Made by a program: the position numbers and the translations under genes | In this document: one piece after another, positions 1 to 6,992 of the stretch | Layout of the letters: each line of letters begins with the position of its first letter | How positions within the stretch are numbered: position 1 is the first letter of the stretch | Notes under the pieces: model-generated | Told to the model about the DNA's origin: nothing | The model's database searches: none | The model's input: only the letters and a program-made list of their open reading frames with translations | From: Clostridiales bacterium | Lineage (GTDB): Bacteria > Bacillota > Clostridia > Lachnospirales > Lachnospiraceae | DNA: 14,517 nucleotides | Direction: 5' to 3' | Assembly (NCBI GenBank): GCA_029267975.1 | Contig: JAJUHH010000023.1 | Coordinates: 1 to 14,517, forward strand

Positions 1-507
1 GGCAATAAACAGCTGAAATCCGCCTAAGAACTTAATGGGTAATTTCTGCGTAAAATAAGTGCTGATGTTGGTTATATCAAATGACATCATACACAGAAGG
101 AATGCATATAAGCTGAGAGACATTAAAGCAACATATAGGAGAAAGAAGCTGTTATACATCCATAAGAAGGTATAAGATATATATGTATAAAGGAAGTAGC
201 CCAGGGTTCCGGTTAGGAGAATTCTTGCCCGGAAGGAAGCTTTGCAGGTAAAATACAGGGAAACCAGAAGCATCGGAATGCCAAGAAGCAGCGTTACCAG
301 ATCAGAAGCTAATCCTTGTGCAGCTACAGATACAGAATCATATTTATACAGACCCTTACCATAGATTTGAATTACTTCTCCGTGGATTGAGCGGTGATCA
401 CTTATTCCCGCACCTCCTTGGGAAAACAAGCCCCCAAAGCATGAAATCAAAGACAAAAGAGCAATGCAAATGACAAGATAAACAACTGATTTTTTCAATT
501 TCCACAT
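1..507 (-). CDS. Multi-pass membrane protein of unknown function, 3'-truncated by the window edge
   Basis: An open frame of 169 codons begins at an ATG (507-505) and runs off the window without a stop. The start is preceded on the minus strand by AAAGGGG and GGAG, both suitable as ribosome binding sites. The visible protein is strongly hydrophobic. A first membrane segment lies at about residues 7-28, then an outside-like stretch (about 30-65) containing a GKGLYKYDS motif, then segments at about 67-87, 95-117 and 121-144. A Cys at residue 23 within LISC resembles a lipobox, but the further membrane spans argue for a plain first transmembrane helix. I do not recognise a characterised family. 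The gene lies 71 bp after the HD-GYP gene with no terminator between them, so co-transcription is possible. It also has a possible promoter of its own. That the frame is coding is well supported; its function is unknown. Confidence 0.75.
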   Translation of the reverse strand, partial: MWKLKKSVVYLVICIALLSLISCFGGLFSQGGAGISDHRSIHGEVIQIYGKGLYKYDSVSVAAQGLASDLVTLLLGIPMLLVSLYFTCKASFRARILLTGTLGYFLYTYISYTFLWMYNSFFLLYVALMSLSLYAFLLCMMSFDITNISTYFTQKLPIKFLGGFQLFIA

Positions 508-562
508 AACAAATCCCCTTTCTACTCCTTATTTTATTCTTATTTCAAATGCTTAGAAGTGC

Positions 563-591
563 ATTATATGAGCAGACCCTATAACTGTATC
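563..591 (-). promoter_or_regulatory. Possible promoter for the membrane-protein gene
   Basis: On the minus strand a perfect TATAAT occupies 568-563. With a 17-bp spacer, GATACA at 591-586 is a half-matching -35 hexamer (3 of 6). It lies partly inside the 3' end of the HD-GYP gene. Transcription would start near 556 and give a leader of about 49 nt. The weak -35 keeps this tentative. Confidence 0.3.
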
Positions 592-1844
592 GTCCTGGTG
601 TATTTCGCTATCTCAGTTTCTGATGCAGCAATGCGCAGGTTCGAGATAAGCTCATAATTATCAAAAAGTAAATTACATATGGAGGGTGCAATATCCCCCT
701 GAGCAGCCATCTCGCTGAGAATGGTGATTACCTGTTTTTTATCCATAGGCCTACGATATGGTCTGTCCTCAGTTAATGCAGCAAAAATATCGGCAACTGC
801 CATAATACGCGCACCCAAAGAAAGACTGGGCCCCTTTATCCGGAAGGGATACCCCCTGCCATTTAATTTTTCATGGTGAAAGGATGCCCACTCTGTAATT
901 ACTTCAAAGCCGCTGATTGGCTTTAGCAAACGATAGGTATAATAGCTATGAGCTCTTATGATATCATATTCTGAGGGTAACAGCATCCCCTGTTTCTCTA
1001 GTATTTTTCTCGGAACCACCAGCTTACCGATATCATGAAGATAGCCGGCAATATGCATCATCTTGCATTCATCCTCAGACATACCAGACAATTCCGCCAG
1101 CTTCACCGCGACAGCCGCAACCCCTGAGGAGTGCATTGCGGTAAAGGGGCTTCGAAAGTCAATAATTCTTGCAAATATTTTTGCCAAAGCTACCGCATCG
1201 TCCAAGGTAAGCTTAATCGCATTCAGGGTTAAGGCTTCGGAAACAGTTGAAACAGCAAGCTGATAGGTCATATCCAGCCATAATGCTTCCCTGTCACATA
1301 GGGACAGATAGGCATCCACAATTTCAGGTGCAAACAGTCTTCCCCGTTCACTGATCGCATACTCCTTCAGACCTGCCATCTGGCTGATGATGAACTCATA
1401 CCTCCTGATCTTAACCACTATTCTGTCCGCCAGATGAAGAATGTGGGATAGGTAAGGCACTGCTTCCGTCTGCTCCCGACTGCCAGCACCATCACTCCAA
1501 GAGACATGATGATATCTGATCACCCTGGAGGCCTCCTGCAAAACCGGAAAATCAGAGAATAACTCCGCCCCCAAATAAGCATGTTTGTTAATCCCCTCCG
1601 ACCCCTCCTCTATAATATCCAGCCTATCATGAAAAGCGATGGCTCCGGTATCATGAAGGAGCGCAGCAGTCACCAGGGTTTGCTTTTGATGCACAGGTAG
1701 ACGCAACGCCTCAGCGATGTGAAAAGACAAATAAGCCACCCGCTGATGATGATTGGCGATATTGGGACTAATTAAATCTATTGCTCTGGTAATGCAATTT
1801 AGCAAATCATATAAATTTGAAAAATAATGATAATATGCTGCCAT
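579..1844 (-). CDS. Tandem HD / HD-GYP domain protein, probable cyclic-di-GMP phosphodiesterase
   Basis: This 421-residue soluble protein carries two HD-superfamily domains. The C-terminal one (about 215-410) is a classic HD-GYP domain: H238, H270-D271 with K274 (HDIGK), H299, H323-H324, the GRGYP signature at 329-333, D352, and the downstream ALTEDRPYR motif. HD-GYP enzymes bind two or three metal ions and hydrolyse c-di-GMP to pGpG or GMP. The N-terminal domain (about 25-145) keeps candidate metal ligands (H33, H64-D65, H88, H112-H113, D140) but lacks the Lys after HD and any GYP motif. It may therefore be a divergent or regulatory copy. There is no signal peptide or membrane segment, so it is cytoplasmic. 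The ATG at 1844 has AGAGG six bases upstream. The leader is unusually structured, as described for 1853-1926. The c-di-GMP substrate follows from the family; direct evidence is absent. Confidence 0.9.
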   Translation of the reverse strand: MAAYYHYFSNLYDLLNCITRAIDLISPNIANHHQRVAYLSFHIAEALRLPVHQKQTLVTAALLHDTGAIAFHDRLDIIEEGSEGINKHAYLGAELFSDFPVLQEASRVIRYHHVSWSDGAGSREQTEAVPYLSHILHLADRIVVKIRRYEFIISQMAGLKEYAISERGRLFAPEIVDAYLSLCDREALWLDMTYQLAVSTVSEALTLNAIKLTLDDAVALAKIFARIIDFRSPFTAMHSSGVAAVAVKLAELSGMSEDECKMMHIAGYLHDIGKLVVPRKILEKQGMLLPSEYDIIRAHSYYTYRLLKPISGFEVITEWASFHHEKLNGRGYPFRIKGPSLSLGARIMAVADIFAALTEDRPYRRPMDKKQVITILSEMAAQGDIAPSICNLLFDNYELISNLRIAASETEIAKYTRTIQL

Positions 1845-1852
1845 AGGTAACC

Positions 1853-1926
1853 TCTGATATTCAATGTACTACAGACTTTATTTTATAGGATACCTCATTT
1901 TTCATCATTGAATACCAAATGTAGTA
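1853..1926 (-). promoter_or_regulatory. Structured leader of the HD-GYP gene with crossing complementary arms covering the ribosome binding site
   Basis: In minus-strand RNA, arm UAUUCAAUG (1914-1906) is perfectly complementary to CAUUGAAUA (1866-1858). Allowing two G·U pairs, the helix extends to 14 bp (1919-1906 with 1866-1853) and takes in the first three bases of the AGAGG Shine-Dalgarno (1855-1851). A second pair, UACUACA (1926-1920) with UGUAGUA (1873-1867), is also perfect. Its arms interleave with the first pair, so the order is 1a-2a-1b-2b, as in an H-type pseudoknot. This could be translational control by a ligand or a protein. Alternatively the arms could be DNA dyads bound by a regulator. 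I could not match it to the cyclic-di-GMP I or II riboswitch consensus. It acts as RNA only if transcription starts upstream of 1926. Confidence 0.4.
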
Positions 1927-1928
1927 AA

Positions 1929-2012
1929 TATCATTACGCTGCCGGTATCATAAAGCAGCAGGTATTATAAATCAGCATGTATCATAAAGCAGCATATACA
2001 TAAAGCAGCATA
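1929..2012. repeat. Five tandem 17-bp units upstream of the HD-GYP gene
   Basis: Plus-strand units are TATCATTACGCTGCCGG (1929-1945), TATCATAAAGCAGCAGG (1946-1962), TATTATAAATCAGCATG (1963-1979), TATCATAAAGCAGCATA (1980-1996) and TACATAAAGCAGCATA (1997-2012, one base short). The first unit is the most diverged, with 13 of 17 positions matching the second. The array lies entirely between the preceding gene's terminator hairpin and the structured leader, and contains no coding frame. It may be a replication-slippage repeat or a set of regulator sites. Confidence 0.7.
1964..1969 (-). promoter_or_regulatory. Candidate -10 box for the HD-GYP gene, inside the repeat array
   Basis: The third repeat unit differs from its neighbours so that the minus strand reads TATAAT at 1969-1964, where the others read TATGAT. 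Transcription from here would begin near 1957 and include the whole structured leader. No convincing -35 hexamer is seen at 16-18 bp (17-bp position: CTGCTT), so an activator or an extra element would be needed. A second A/T-rich candidate, TATAAA near 1888-1883, would instead start inside the leader. Confidence 0.25.
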
Positions 2013-2053
2013 ATAAAGGCCGTTGTAAAAGTGTAGGAATCATACAACAGCCT
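2010..2053 (-). terminator. Probable intrinsic terminator of the small unknown gene
   Basis: On the minus strand, AGGCTGTTGTA (2053-2043) pairs with TACAACGGCCT (2027-2017). This is an 11-bp stem with one G·U pair and a 15-nt loop. It is followed by a short U-rich run, UUUAUUAU (2017-2010). It sits 15 bp after the stop codon at 2069, where a terminator is expected. The loop is long and the U-run is interrupted by A, so efficiency may be moderate. Confidence 0.6.
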
Positions 2054-2068
2054 CTTGGTTAACATAGA

Positions 2069-2533
2069 TTAATATTCCTTTTTTATGACGAAGAAAGAAC
2101 CTCGGATCATTCCTGCAAGCTTCGATTTCTGTCTTGCAAACTTGAACTTATCCTCCAGCTCCTTTGGTACTTCCATACCCTCGGATAGTTTAAATCCAAC
2201 CGCACGCTTCTTGGGATCATCAATAGTATACATGACATTGACAACAAGGCCATCCTCATAAAAGACATAGGCCATTTTGATATTCTCCACCTGAAAGCTG
2301 GAGGTTTCCAAGGGCTTGGCAGCAAACGCTATATTGCGCTCTTCTTTTAAAATTCTATTGACATAATCAAGGGTCTCCTGGCCTTCACTGGCAGGTACCA
2401 CCGTAAAATCATGGTCATATTTTTTCTTATAATAACGGGCCTCATTGGCACGTAAGCCGGCCAGAGCATTGGCTACCGGAGAAGACTCTAAACCAATGGT
2501 AGATAGGTGGTTAAAATCCACAACATAGGACAC
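2069..2533 (-). CDS. Small hypothetical cytoplasmic protein, GTG start
   Basis: I do not recognise this family. The best start is GTG at 2533-2531, because AAAGGAGG ends seven bases upstream (GGAGG at 2545-2541). An upstream ATG at 2578 lies in frame but would place that ribosome binding site inside the coding region. The product has 154 residues, begins MSYVVDFNHL, has no Cys, no signal peptide and no membrane segment, and is rich in Lys and Glu. It has alternating hydrophobic stretches in the middle (AYVFYEDGLVVNVMYTI), which look like beta strands. The C-terminus is basic (SKLAGMIRGSFFVIKKEY). It is flanked by a promoter-like TATAAT and a hairpin terminator, so it is probably a single-gene unit separate from the importer operon. 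Nothing in the sequence indicates its function. Confidence 0.75.
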   Translation of the reverse strand: MSYVVDFNHLSTIGLESSPVANALAGLRANEARYYKKKYDHDFTVVPASEGQETLDYVNRILKEERNIAFAAKPLETSSFQVENIKMAYVFYEDGLVVNVMYTIDDPKKRAVGFKLSEGMEVPKELEDKFKFARQKSKLAGMIRGSFFVIKKEY

Positions 2534-2560
2534 CTTCCTTCCTCCTTTCCTGATATGGTT

Positions 2561-2566
2561 ATTATA
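2561..2566 (-). promoter_or_regulatory. Candidate -10 box for the small unknown gene
   Basis: The minus strand reads TATAAT at 2566-2561, about 28 bp upstream of the GTG start and just ahead of the strong ribosome binding site. Predicted transcription would start near 2554. The 16-18 bp upstream positions give no good -35 hexamer (GGGATG at 17 bp). A 7-bp hairpin (2594-2611) lies just upstream and might be an operator. Confidence 0.4.
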
Positions 2567-2663
2567 CGATAATTTCATATATTCATCCCATAAGAAAGCA
2601 TTTTTGCTTTCCCTCCAAAAAAGAACGAAGGAAGTCTGTCTGTTTATGTGCTATTTCCCTGAC

Positions 2664-4121
2664 TTATTTACTGATTACCTTGTTTTCACCAACGGTACGT
2701 GTGACATCCACCGCATAGGTTGCCATGGCATCTTCCGGACTGCTTCCGGATACAACTGCTTCCACCATGGTCTGAATATGGGCGGATACTGCCGCGTATT
2801 GGCTGTCCTTGGGACGGAAATGTGCGTCCTGCAAATATTCGGTTGCCGTTCTGATAAAGGGCATAGAGGTATACTTTTCATTTTTCATGATATCTGTCCT
2901 GGCACCGATGCTTCCCATGGAGATAATGGCATCTACATATATCTCAGGCTCCATCAAATGCTTGATGAACTCCATGGTAAGGTCCTTGTTATCGGATTTG
3001 GATGGAATGGACCATGCCCAGCCTCCAGCCAGTGTAATGCTGCCGGAGCCGTCACCATACTGGGTAGGCATGGGAGCAAAGCCCAGGACCTTACTGTATT
3101 CTGGCCAGGGAGACGCTCCTCCTTCCAGATAATTGCCGACAATCCAGATCCCGTCCAGTGATATGGCAAGCTTGCCCTGAGGTAAATATTCTCTGGCAGA
3201 TATATTGCTGGCCTGACCATTCAGAACCTTGGATAAGGGAGGACCAAAATTATTATTATTATATATATTCTTAAGAAAGGTTAGGGAATCGATGATGCCC
3301 TGGCTGGAGATGATCCATTTACCGCTCTCTTCATCCTTCAGTCGTTCCCCTGTTCCGTAGAGAAGCATTTCATAGGTCTGCATGGAAGTGGCTTCTCCCG
3401 TCGCCACAGCCGAGTTACACCAGAAGGGTACCACATCCGGTACCTTTTCTTTTATAATCTGGCAAGTATCCAGAATCTCCTGCCAGTTTTTCGGTTCCCA
3501 CACCTGGGGCAGACCAGCCTGCTGAAAGATCTTCTTATTATACCATAAACCACGTGTGTCCGTATTATAGGGTATACCGTACACCTTTTGGTCGGCGGCA
3601 ATAACCCCAGCTTTTAAGGAATCATAATAGGAGCCATTGGTCCAGTCAGGATAATCTTTCAGATAGTCATCCAGCGGAGTCAGATATCCGGCCTCCACAT
3701 CTGTAGCAAGCTGGAAGGTATCCTCTGCCACCAGATCAGGTGCTGTTTTTTCTGACTGCAGGGAGAGGGCAACTTTGGCGAAATAGTCTCCCTCAGAAGC
3801 AGTGATCGGTGCAATATTTAACTCACAGAGATCCTTTTTGTCAAAGGTATCATAGGCCGCCTGCAACCATCTCCACAAGCTGCCCTTCTCACCTCTGCCA
3901 TCGTCTCGGAAGGTTACGGTGATCACACTTGTACCGCCTTGTGCGGATGCTTCCCCTTCCTGTGTATATCCATACTCTGTACTGGCAACTTCCCTACTCA
4001 TATCTGCCAAAAGCATGGTATTGGCAGCCAAATCTGTATTTTGCGTAGTCACTGATTTGGTACAGGCTGTAAGAAACAGTAAAACCACACTGATCAACAA
4101 GAGCTCCAATGACTTTTTCAT
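2664..4121 (-). CDS. Extracellular solute-binding lipoprotein, type-1 (sugar-binding) family
   Basis: The 485-residue product begins with a lipoprotein signal peptide: MKK, a hydrophobic stretch, and lipobox LTAC with the lipidated Cys at residue 20. The remainder has the features of SBP_bac_1 / MalE-like binding proteins. These include the LWYNKKIFQQAGLP segment followed by W..I.., the GKLAISLDGIWIVGNYLEG segment, and the GGWAWSIPSKS segment followed by AMEFI-like helix residues near the hinge. Such proteins sit on the outer face of the membrane and capture sugars or oligosaccharides. It is the last gene of the importer operon, 36 bp after the second ATPase gene, and its own ribosome binding site (AAGGGAG) lies upstream of the ATG. 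This is odd because the family normally works with MalF/MalG-type permeases, whereas the permeases here are Opp-type. It could serve a transporter elsewhere, or feed ligand to the kinase system upstream. The family call is firm; the ligand is unknown. Confidence 0.88.
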   Translation of the reverse strand: MKKSLELLLISVVLLFLTACTKSVTTQNTDLAANTMLLADMSREVASTEYGYTQEGEASAQGGTSVITVTFRDDGRGEKGSLWRWLQAAYDTFDKKDLCELNIAPITASEGDYFAKVALSLQSEKTAPDLVAEDTFQLATDVEAGYLTPLDDYLKDYPDWTNGSYYDSLKAGVIAADQKVYGIPYNTDTRGLWYNKKIFQQAGLPQVWEPKNWQEILDTCQIIKEKVPDVVPFWCNSAVATGEATSMQTYEMLLYGTGERLKDEESGKWIISSQGIIDSLTFLKNIYNNNNFGPPLSKVLNGQASNISAREYLPQGKLAISLDGIWIVGNYLEGGASPWPEYSKVLGFAPMPTQYGDGSGSITLAGGWAWSIPSKSDNKDLTMEFIKHLMEPEIYVDAIISMGSIGARTDIMKNEKYTSMPFIRTATEYLQDAHFRPKDSQYAAVSAHIQTMVEAVVSGSSPEDAMATYAVDVTRTVGENKVISK

Positions 4122-4157
4122 TCTGATCTATCTCCCTTGATAAACCTTGCAGATTAA

Positions 4158-5132
4158 TTAATCAACCACTAAAGGATGCATGCATAACACTTTCCGTCCA
4201 TTTGCCAATTCCAGCATATCCGGTCTGGATTTCCTGCATTCCTCGGTAGCATAAGGACAACGGGGGGCAAATTTACAATAGGTGATAGCATATTCCTTAT
4301 CCTCCGTGTCAGGCATCACTAATTCCTGATTCCACTTCTCTCCGATCCTCGGTACTGCATTCATTAACAGCTCCGTATATGGATGGGCCGGACGGTCCAT
4401 AATCTCCTTAGCCTGACCGTATTCAATAAGGCAGCCTCGATACAGGGTTGCAATATAATCTGAGATATAGTAGGCAGTGGAAAGATCATGGGTAACATAG
4501 ATGAAGGAGACATTATATTTATCCTTCAACTCTTTAAACAGGTTGACAATATTCATCTTCATGGATGCATCAATTGCCGCAACCGGTTCATCGGCTATGA
4601 TAAGCTTGGGTCTGGTTATGAGGGCTCTGGCAATAGATACTCTCTGCAGCTCCCCGCCGGAAAACTGGGAAGGATACTTCCCCTTTACCACCTCAAGAGA
4701 CATTCCGACACTCTTTAAGGTTTCATCGATCAGGGCTTCCGCTTCTTTATAGTTCTTGGCAATTTTCAGCCGCAAGGCAGTATTAAACAGATAGGTATCC
4801 ACGGTCTTGCGCATGGAAAAGGCCTCATAAGGATTCTGGAAGATGGGCTGCACGTCCAATCTGAATTGAAAAGGGTCATAGCCTTTGGTATCCTTATAGG
4901 ACTTGCCGGATAACACAATATCACCATGATCGGGTTTATGCAGACGCAGTATCATCTTACACAGGGTTGATTTACCACAGCCTGATTCCCCAACAATGGA
5001 TAAGATCACAGGCTTACCTGCATCAATCGAGATACTGACCTCATCTACAGCTACAAGCTTCTTTTTACTGAGCATACTACCGATCTGAAAGATTTTACTG
5101 ACATTTTGTATATCAAGGAGTTTTTCAGACAT
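4158..5132 (-). CDS. Opp/Dpp-type ABC transporter ATPase, OppF-like
   Basis: The ATG at 5132 is chosen over an upstream in-frame start because it has AGAGAGGTGG before it and gives the normal N-terminus MSEKLLDIQNVSK, for 324 residues. The protein has all ATPase motifs: Walker A GESGCGKST (48-56), Q-loop Q99, signature FSGGELQR (157-164), Walker B LIIADEP with E182, and H-loop H215. The C-terminal oligopeptide/dipeptide extension includes HPYTELLMNAVPR and four Cys (286, 292, 299, 317) in the CKFAPRCP...C pattern. It hydrolyses ATP on the cytoplasmic side to drive import through the two permeases, as a heterodimer with the preceding ATPase. Its start codon overlaps the partner gene's stop by 8 bp (ATGTCTGA), so translation is probably coupled. 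The D-loop region reads AAID where SALD is usual. Peptide versus oligosaccharide substrate cannot be decided from the ATPase. Confidence 0.93.
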   Translation of the reverse strand: MSEKLLDIQNVSKIFQIGSMLSKKKLVAVDEVSISIDAGKPVILSIVGESGCGKSTLCKMILRLHKPDHGDIVLSGKSYKDTKGYDPFQFRLDVQPIFQNPYEAFSMRKTVDTYLFNTALRLKIAKNYKEAEALIDETLKSVGMSLEVVKGKYPSQFSGGELQRVSIARALITRPKLIIADEPVAAIDASMKMNIVNLFKELKDKYNVSFIYVTHDLSTAYYISDYIATLYRGCLIEYGQAKEIMDRPAHPYTELLMNAVPRIGEKWNQELVMPDTEDKEYAITYCKFAPRCPYATEECRKSRPDMLELANGRKVLCMHPLVVD

Positions 5133-6105
5133 TCTGCACCACCTCTCTGCTAAGTAAATGACAAGCTGCAAAGTGTCCCGGCATTACTTCGCGAAACTTT
5201 GGTACTTCTTTCCTGCACTGGTCCGTTGCTTTCGGACAGCGAGGTGCAAACCTGCAGCCCGGCGGCGGGTTGGTCAATGCCGGAGGCCTTCCTGGAATAC
5301 CCTTCTTCTGGCTCTTATCACCCACCCGGGGAAGGGCTCCAACAAGCATCTGTGTATATGGATGTATGGGATTTTCAAAGATATCTTCCGTCCGTCCCAG
5401 CTCAACCATACTACCGGAATACATAATCCCCATTCGATCTGTGATCTGATAGTGAACACCCATATCATGACTAACGATTATCATAGTATTCTTTAATTGT
5501 TTTTGCAGGCGCATGAGCATCATAAGAATTCCCCGCTGCACTACAACGTCAAGGGCTGTGGTGGGTTCATCCGCCAGAACAACATTTGGCGCCATAAAGG
5601 TTGCCAGTGCTATGATCACCCTCTGCCGCATACCGCCGGAGAGCTGGAAGGGATATGCCTTAAGCAGATCCGGGGAGAGACTGAGCTCTTCCAGATAGGT
5701 GGAGATCCGTTTGATAATCTGTTCCTTGCTTTCCCGCTTCTTCTCTTCTTTGGGGATGGAATCAAGGAATTGTTGCTGCAAAGGAACGATAGGATTTAAT
5801 ACACTTTGTGCCGCCTGGGGTACGTAAGAGATATTATTCCACCAGGTTTTTCTGATCTGTCCGGTTTCAAAGGAAAAGGCCTTTCCGTTTTTCTCACCGC
5901 TTAAGATCACCTTTCCTGAATCAACAGTCAGAGGAAACTCTACGATATCATACAGGGCTTTCAGCAAGGTCGTCTTGCCGCAGCCGGATTCACCGGCTAT
6001 TCCAAAAATCTCATTATCAAATATTTCAAAATCCACATCATTAATTACATGAACCGGTCCGTCTATGGTGGAATATGAGGTGGATAAATGCTCAACTTTA
6101 ATCAT
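5125..6105 (-). CDS. Opp/Dpp-type ABC transporter ATPase, OppD-like
   Basis: The 326-residue ATPase begins at an ATG preceded by AGGGAGG five bases upstream; this site lies inside the end of the previous permease gene, and only two bases separate the genes. Its motifs are Walker A GESGCGKTT (38-46), Q-loop Q97, signature LSGGMRQR (155-162), Walker B VVLADEPTTALD (175-186, catalytic E180) and H-loop H213. The C-terminal Opp extension has HPYTQMLVGALPR and four Cys (284, 290, 297, 315) in CRFAPRCP...C...C. In the mycobacterial Opp system, this Cys set has been reported to bind an iron-sulphur cluster. A role for it here is inference. The protein pairs with the OppF-like ATPase and docks on the two permeases. 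Confidence 0.93.
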   Translation of the reverse strand: MIKVEHLSTSYSTIDGPVHVINDVDFEIFDNEIFGIAGESGCGKTTLLKALYDIVEFPLTVDSGKVILSGEKNGKAFSFETGQIRKTWWNNISYVPQAAQSVLNPIVPLQQQFLDSIPKEEKKRESKEQIIKRISTYLEELSLSPDLLKAYPFQLSGGMRQRVIIALATFMAPNVVLADEPTTALDVVVQRGILMMLMRLQKQLKNTMIIVSHDMGVHYQITDRMGIMYSGSMVELGRTEDIFENPIHPYTQMLVGALPRVGDKSQKKGIPGRPPALTNPPPGCRFAPRCPKATDQCRKEVPKFREVMPGHFAACHLLSREVVQNV

Positions 6106-6107
6106 GT

Positions 6108-6944
6108 CTACCTCCCTCTCTTCATGGATAGATAATCGTTATAGCCTGTTATCAGGAGGAACAGTCCGATAAACAATAATGCTGTAGCTACAATCGGAGA
6201 TCCAATCCAGAACCACTGCTTGGTAAAGATGGCGTTTCGATCTCTTGCCCATTGAATCATGTTTCCCAGAGAAATCAGATTACCGGGAGACAGACCAAGG
6301 ACTGCAAGACTCGATTCGGATGCAATGGCAGCCAGAGTTGCATTCATGAAATTCGATAAGGACCATGTTAATGCATAAGGTAGTATCTCTGTAACAATCA
6401 CCTGCACAGTACTCTCTCCTGAGAACCATGCCGTATGTATAAAATCCCGTTCCCGCATGGAAAGTGCCATAGATCTGATCTGTCGACTGGGCCAGGCCCA
6501 GGCAAACATAGCAAGTACCAAGGCCATGATAAATACCGTGGAGGATCCTTTCATAAAGGAAGTCATGAGAATCAGAATCGGTAGGGAAGGAATAATGATA
6601 AAGGTATCGGTGACAACGGTAAGCACCCGGTCAAGCCGTCCTCCTGAGAAGCCTGCCAAAAGTCCAACAAAAACACCTGCAACAGTACCGATGGTGGCTA
6701 CAATTAATCCGATTAGAAGGGAATTATGAATGGCTTCTATCAGCAGCCACAGAACATCCTGTCCCATACTCGTGGTTCCCAGCCAGTGCTCAGCGGAGGG
6801 CTTCAGCTTACTGGGATAGGAGTTAAAGGAAAAGGGATTAACATGTGGTATAAAGTAGATCACAAAACCAATGATAATAAAAAATGCTGTCATAATCAGT
6901 CCGGTTTTCAACCTGAAATTCGCATTTTTCCAAAATTTCTTCAT
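6108..6944 (-). CDS. Opp/Dpp-type ABC transporter permease, OppC-like
   Basis: This integral membrane protein has an N-terminal membrane segment followed by an outside loop with LGTTSMGQDVLW, a hallmark of the OppC/DppC subfamily. The BPD_transp_1 core comes next. The ATPase-docking (EAA-like) region reads RERDFIHTAWFSGES followed by ILPYAL. A late GSPIVATALLFIGLFLLITGYNDYL helix ends the protein. I prefer the ATG at 6944 (278 residues), with AGAAAGG about 14 bases upstream. An in-frame TTG at 6968 would add eight residues but has no ribosome binding site, so the start is uncertain. It lies 48 bp after the OppB-like gene and two bases before the OppD-like gene. It forms the membrane channel with the OppB-like subunit. 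The substrate class is not evident from the sequence. Confidence 0.9.
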   Translation of the reverse strand: MKKFWKNANFRLKTGLIMTAFFIIIGFVIYFIPHVNPFSFNSYPSKLKPSAEHWLGTTSMGQDVLWLLIEAIHNSLLIGLIVATIGTVAGVFVGLLAGFSGGRLDRVLTVVTDTFIIIPSLPILILMTSFMKGSSTVFIMALVLAMFAWAWPSRQIRSMALSMRERDFIHTAWFSGESTVQVIVTEILPYALTWSLSNFMNATLAAIASESSLAVLGLSPGNLISLGNMIQWARDRNAIFTKQWFWIGSPIVATALLFIGLFLLITGYNDYLSMKRGR

Positions 6945-6992
6945 TCTATAAAACCATGCCTTTCTCAAAGTCTAGTGAATGGTTTACAATCT

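Noticed and set aside
1853..1926. Known cyclic-di-GMP riboswitch (class I or II) ahead of the HD-GYP gene.
   Set aside because: The conserved nucleotides and helices I recall for either class are not present; only the gene context is suggestive, so it is reported as an unassigned structured leader.
1929..2012. CRISPR array.
   Set aside because: The units are contiguous 17-mers with no unique spacers between them, and no cas genes are present.
2594..2611. Perfect 7-bp hairpin (GAAAGCA / TGCTTTC, loop of four T) after the importer operon, considered as its terminator.
   Set aside because: On the minus strand it is followed by TTATGGG and not by a U-run, and the stem is A/T-rich. At most it is an operator near the next gene's promoter.
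2604..3161. Long open frames on the plus strand opposite the SBP_1 lipoprotein (also 2809-3132).
   Set aside because: They lie entirely antisense to a well-supported gene, have no family resemblance and no convincing ribosome binding site.
5158..5799. Several overlapping plus-strand frames opposite the OppD-like ATPase.
   Set aside because: They are shadows of the conserved ATPase sequence; the composition is arbitrary and no domain is visible.
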